Positions 63,129 to 64,000 of a stretch of DNA of 64,000 nt are shown here, piece after piece; position 1 is the first letter of the stretch, and the number at the start of each line of letters is the position of its first letter. The stretch covers positions 3,010,385-3,074,384 of the forward strand of contig NC_019697.1 in assembly GCF_000317145.1 (NCBI RefSeq), read 5' to 3'. The notes under the pieces were generated by a model. The model made no database searches, was not told the DNA's origin, and saw nothing but the letters and a program-made list of their open reading frames with translations. The DNA is from Chamaesiphon minutus PCC 6605. GTDB lineage: Bacteria; Cyanobacteriota; Cyanobacteriia; Cyanobacteriales; Chamaesiphonaceae. A program made the translations under genes and the position numbers.

Positions 63129-64000
63129 CAGACTCAGCATAGGTTCCGAACGATAGACACTTCACAGTGTATTCTATATGTTTCCCCAATCAGTTCTAGG
63201 AGTCCAGCTAATTACTATTAAAAACTAGCCCATTAATTGCCATTTTGTATTTTTTGTATTTACGAGCTTCTTTACTATCGTCAAACTGCTAAAATCAATG
63301 TTCCCAGTCGCAATCTAACTAATCCACATATTGTTAGTATTACTTCTTCATATTTATTCCCCTTCATCCGGAATCTTTCTTTGGCCGCCCTAAATATCTT
63401 GATTAGGCGAATGACATGTTCTACATATATTCTTTCACTAGATATTTCCTTGTTCACCTCTTTTTGTAGATCTGTTAATTCTTTTCCTCTTGGCTTCTTC
63501 TGAGGAATTTTGATATTAATACCACCTTGATATCCTTTGTCTCCGGTAAATTTCTGCTCAATATTAAATTTCTTTTGCTGTTCTCTAAATATACTAATAT
63601 CACTAGTCTTACCTTGTTTGCCCACCTCTACATCGACTAAATCTTTTCCTGATGGTAATGTAATTACCTGCCCTTTAAATGTGTGTTGCTTTTTCTTTCC
63701 TGAATAATATTCTTTCTGCACCTGATTGTCTTCAGGTCTTTCTCTCGGCTGTTCCCAACTATCTACAATCAACTCATACTCGGCGAGCATTTCTTTCACC
63801 ACTGCCAATTCTTCTCGGTCTTTTCTTGCTCCCTCTATTAGGCTAGATGGTAGTATTTTTCTCAGGATTTTTATCCAGTAATTAAATGTATCATTCGCTT
63901 CTGTTTTGGAAACACTAAATTGCAACCCTAGGATTTCAAATGTCGGCAAATGCCTTAGATAAAATACACACAAACATATTTCTTCCTCTAAGGTGAGTTT
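63105..64000 (-). mobile_element. IS5-type insertion sequence, truncated by the window edge
   Basis: The element's 3' side lies in the window: a transposase ending at 63281 and about 170 non-coding bases to the point where dacB loses similarity (about 63105-63110, near ACCTATCCTAAAACCTGTG). The outer left end is an estimate because the other inverted repeat is beyond position 64000. Confidence 0.7.
63281..64000 (-). CDS. IS5/DDE_Tnp_4-type transposase, partial
   Basis: C-terminal 240 or so residues of a DDE transposase, open to the window edge (KLTLEEEICLCVFYLRHLPT at the far end). Catalytic segments: LIVDSWEQPRERPEDN then KEYYSGKKKQHTFKGQVI, FTGDKGYQG, and the glutamate in ISSERIYVEHVIRLIKIFR. 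The first motif is VDSWEQP where VDATEQP is common, with the aspartate kept. No stop or frameshift is seen in this part, so it may be active. Confidence 0.88.
   Translation of the reverse strand, partial: KLTLEEEICLCVFYLRHLPTFEILGLQFSVSKTEANDTFNYWIKILRKILPSSLIEGARKDREELAVVKEMLAEYELIVDSWEQPRERPEDNQVQKEYYSGKKKQHTFKGQVITLPSGKDLVDVEVGKQGKTSDISIFREQQKKFNIEQKFTGDKGYQGGINIKIPQKKPRGKELTDLQKEVNKEISSERIYVEHVIRLIKIFRAAKERFRMKGNKYEEVILTICGLVRLRLGTLILAV

Overview
The window is chromosomal DNA of a cyanobacterium. Photosynthesis-linked genes of cyanobacterial type are present (btpA, ycf3, menA, narB, an ABA4-like gene, and a dnaK3-dnaJ3 pair). The hexamer CGATCG and the octamer GCGATCGC (HIP1) are extremely frequent, and intergenic regions are full of heptanucleotide tandem repeats of the cyanobacterial STRR kind. 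The genus cannot be fixed from sequence alone; a Chamaesiphon- or Microcoleus-like genome would fit. I found no rRNA, tRNA, CRISPR or prophage.

Layout. 1-5.2 kb: a cysteine-desulfurase-like gene, a broken-looking small gene pair, an IS630-type insertion sequence killed by an in-frame TGA, and a divergent SDR/LysR pair. 5.4-9.7 kb (minus strand): an RRM RNA-binding protein, a DEAD-box RNA helicase and rimO. 9.8-16.9 kb (plus): a transposase remnant, btpA, a disulfide-bond block (VKOR-thioredoxin fusion, a free paralogue of its thioredoxin domain, a DsbA-like protein), the thiamine genes thiE and thiS, then GNAT, DUF2237 and NUDIX genes. 17-25.2 kb: an ABC-2-like permease, a decayed duplicate of the dnaJ 3' end, dnaJ3, dnaK3 with a long disordered tail, a DOMON/kinase pair and a membrane-anchored HExxH protein. 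25.5-28.5 kb: siroheme genes (cobA, sirB-like) and a PEP-CTERM protein.

28.9-35.5 kb (plus): an AGE-type sugar epimerase followed by a three-gene polysaccharide-export-like module: a response-regulator receiver domain fused through a membrane helix to an HlyD adaptor, a PelF-like glycosyltransferase and a polytopic membrane protein. 35.6-48.5 kb: deoC, a possible HAS-barrel protein, Uma2, a lipoate ligase, an unlisted 44-residue membrane protein, nth, a Tat-exported amine oxidase, narB, exoD, an SGNH-hydrolase relic, purU, a metallo-beta-lactamase-fold protein and an unknown Cys-rich/helical protein. 48.5-64 kb: a CYP120-like P450, small orphan genes, a peroxiredoxin-fold protein, a YugP-like protease, an M48 protease, menA, aroE plus a coiled-coil partner, dps, an XRE/GrpE-like fusion, a ferredoxin, gatC, ycf3, an ABA4-like gene and a PBP4-type carboxypeptidase that runs into an IS5-type element cut by the window edge.

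The most unusual property is the organisation of the intergenic repeats. In at least five co-directional gene pairs a G-rich heptad array starts at the upstream stop codon, often using TAG as the first bases of TAGG. A short core follows, then a C-rich, roughly complementary array that runs straight into the downstream start codon in the place of a Shine-Dalgarno sequence. A second layer is a small palindromic element found inside coding frames (gatC, the lipoate ligase, the YugP-like gene), apparently adding peptides to the proteins.
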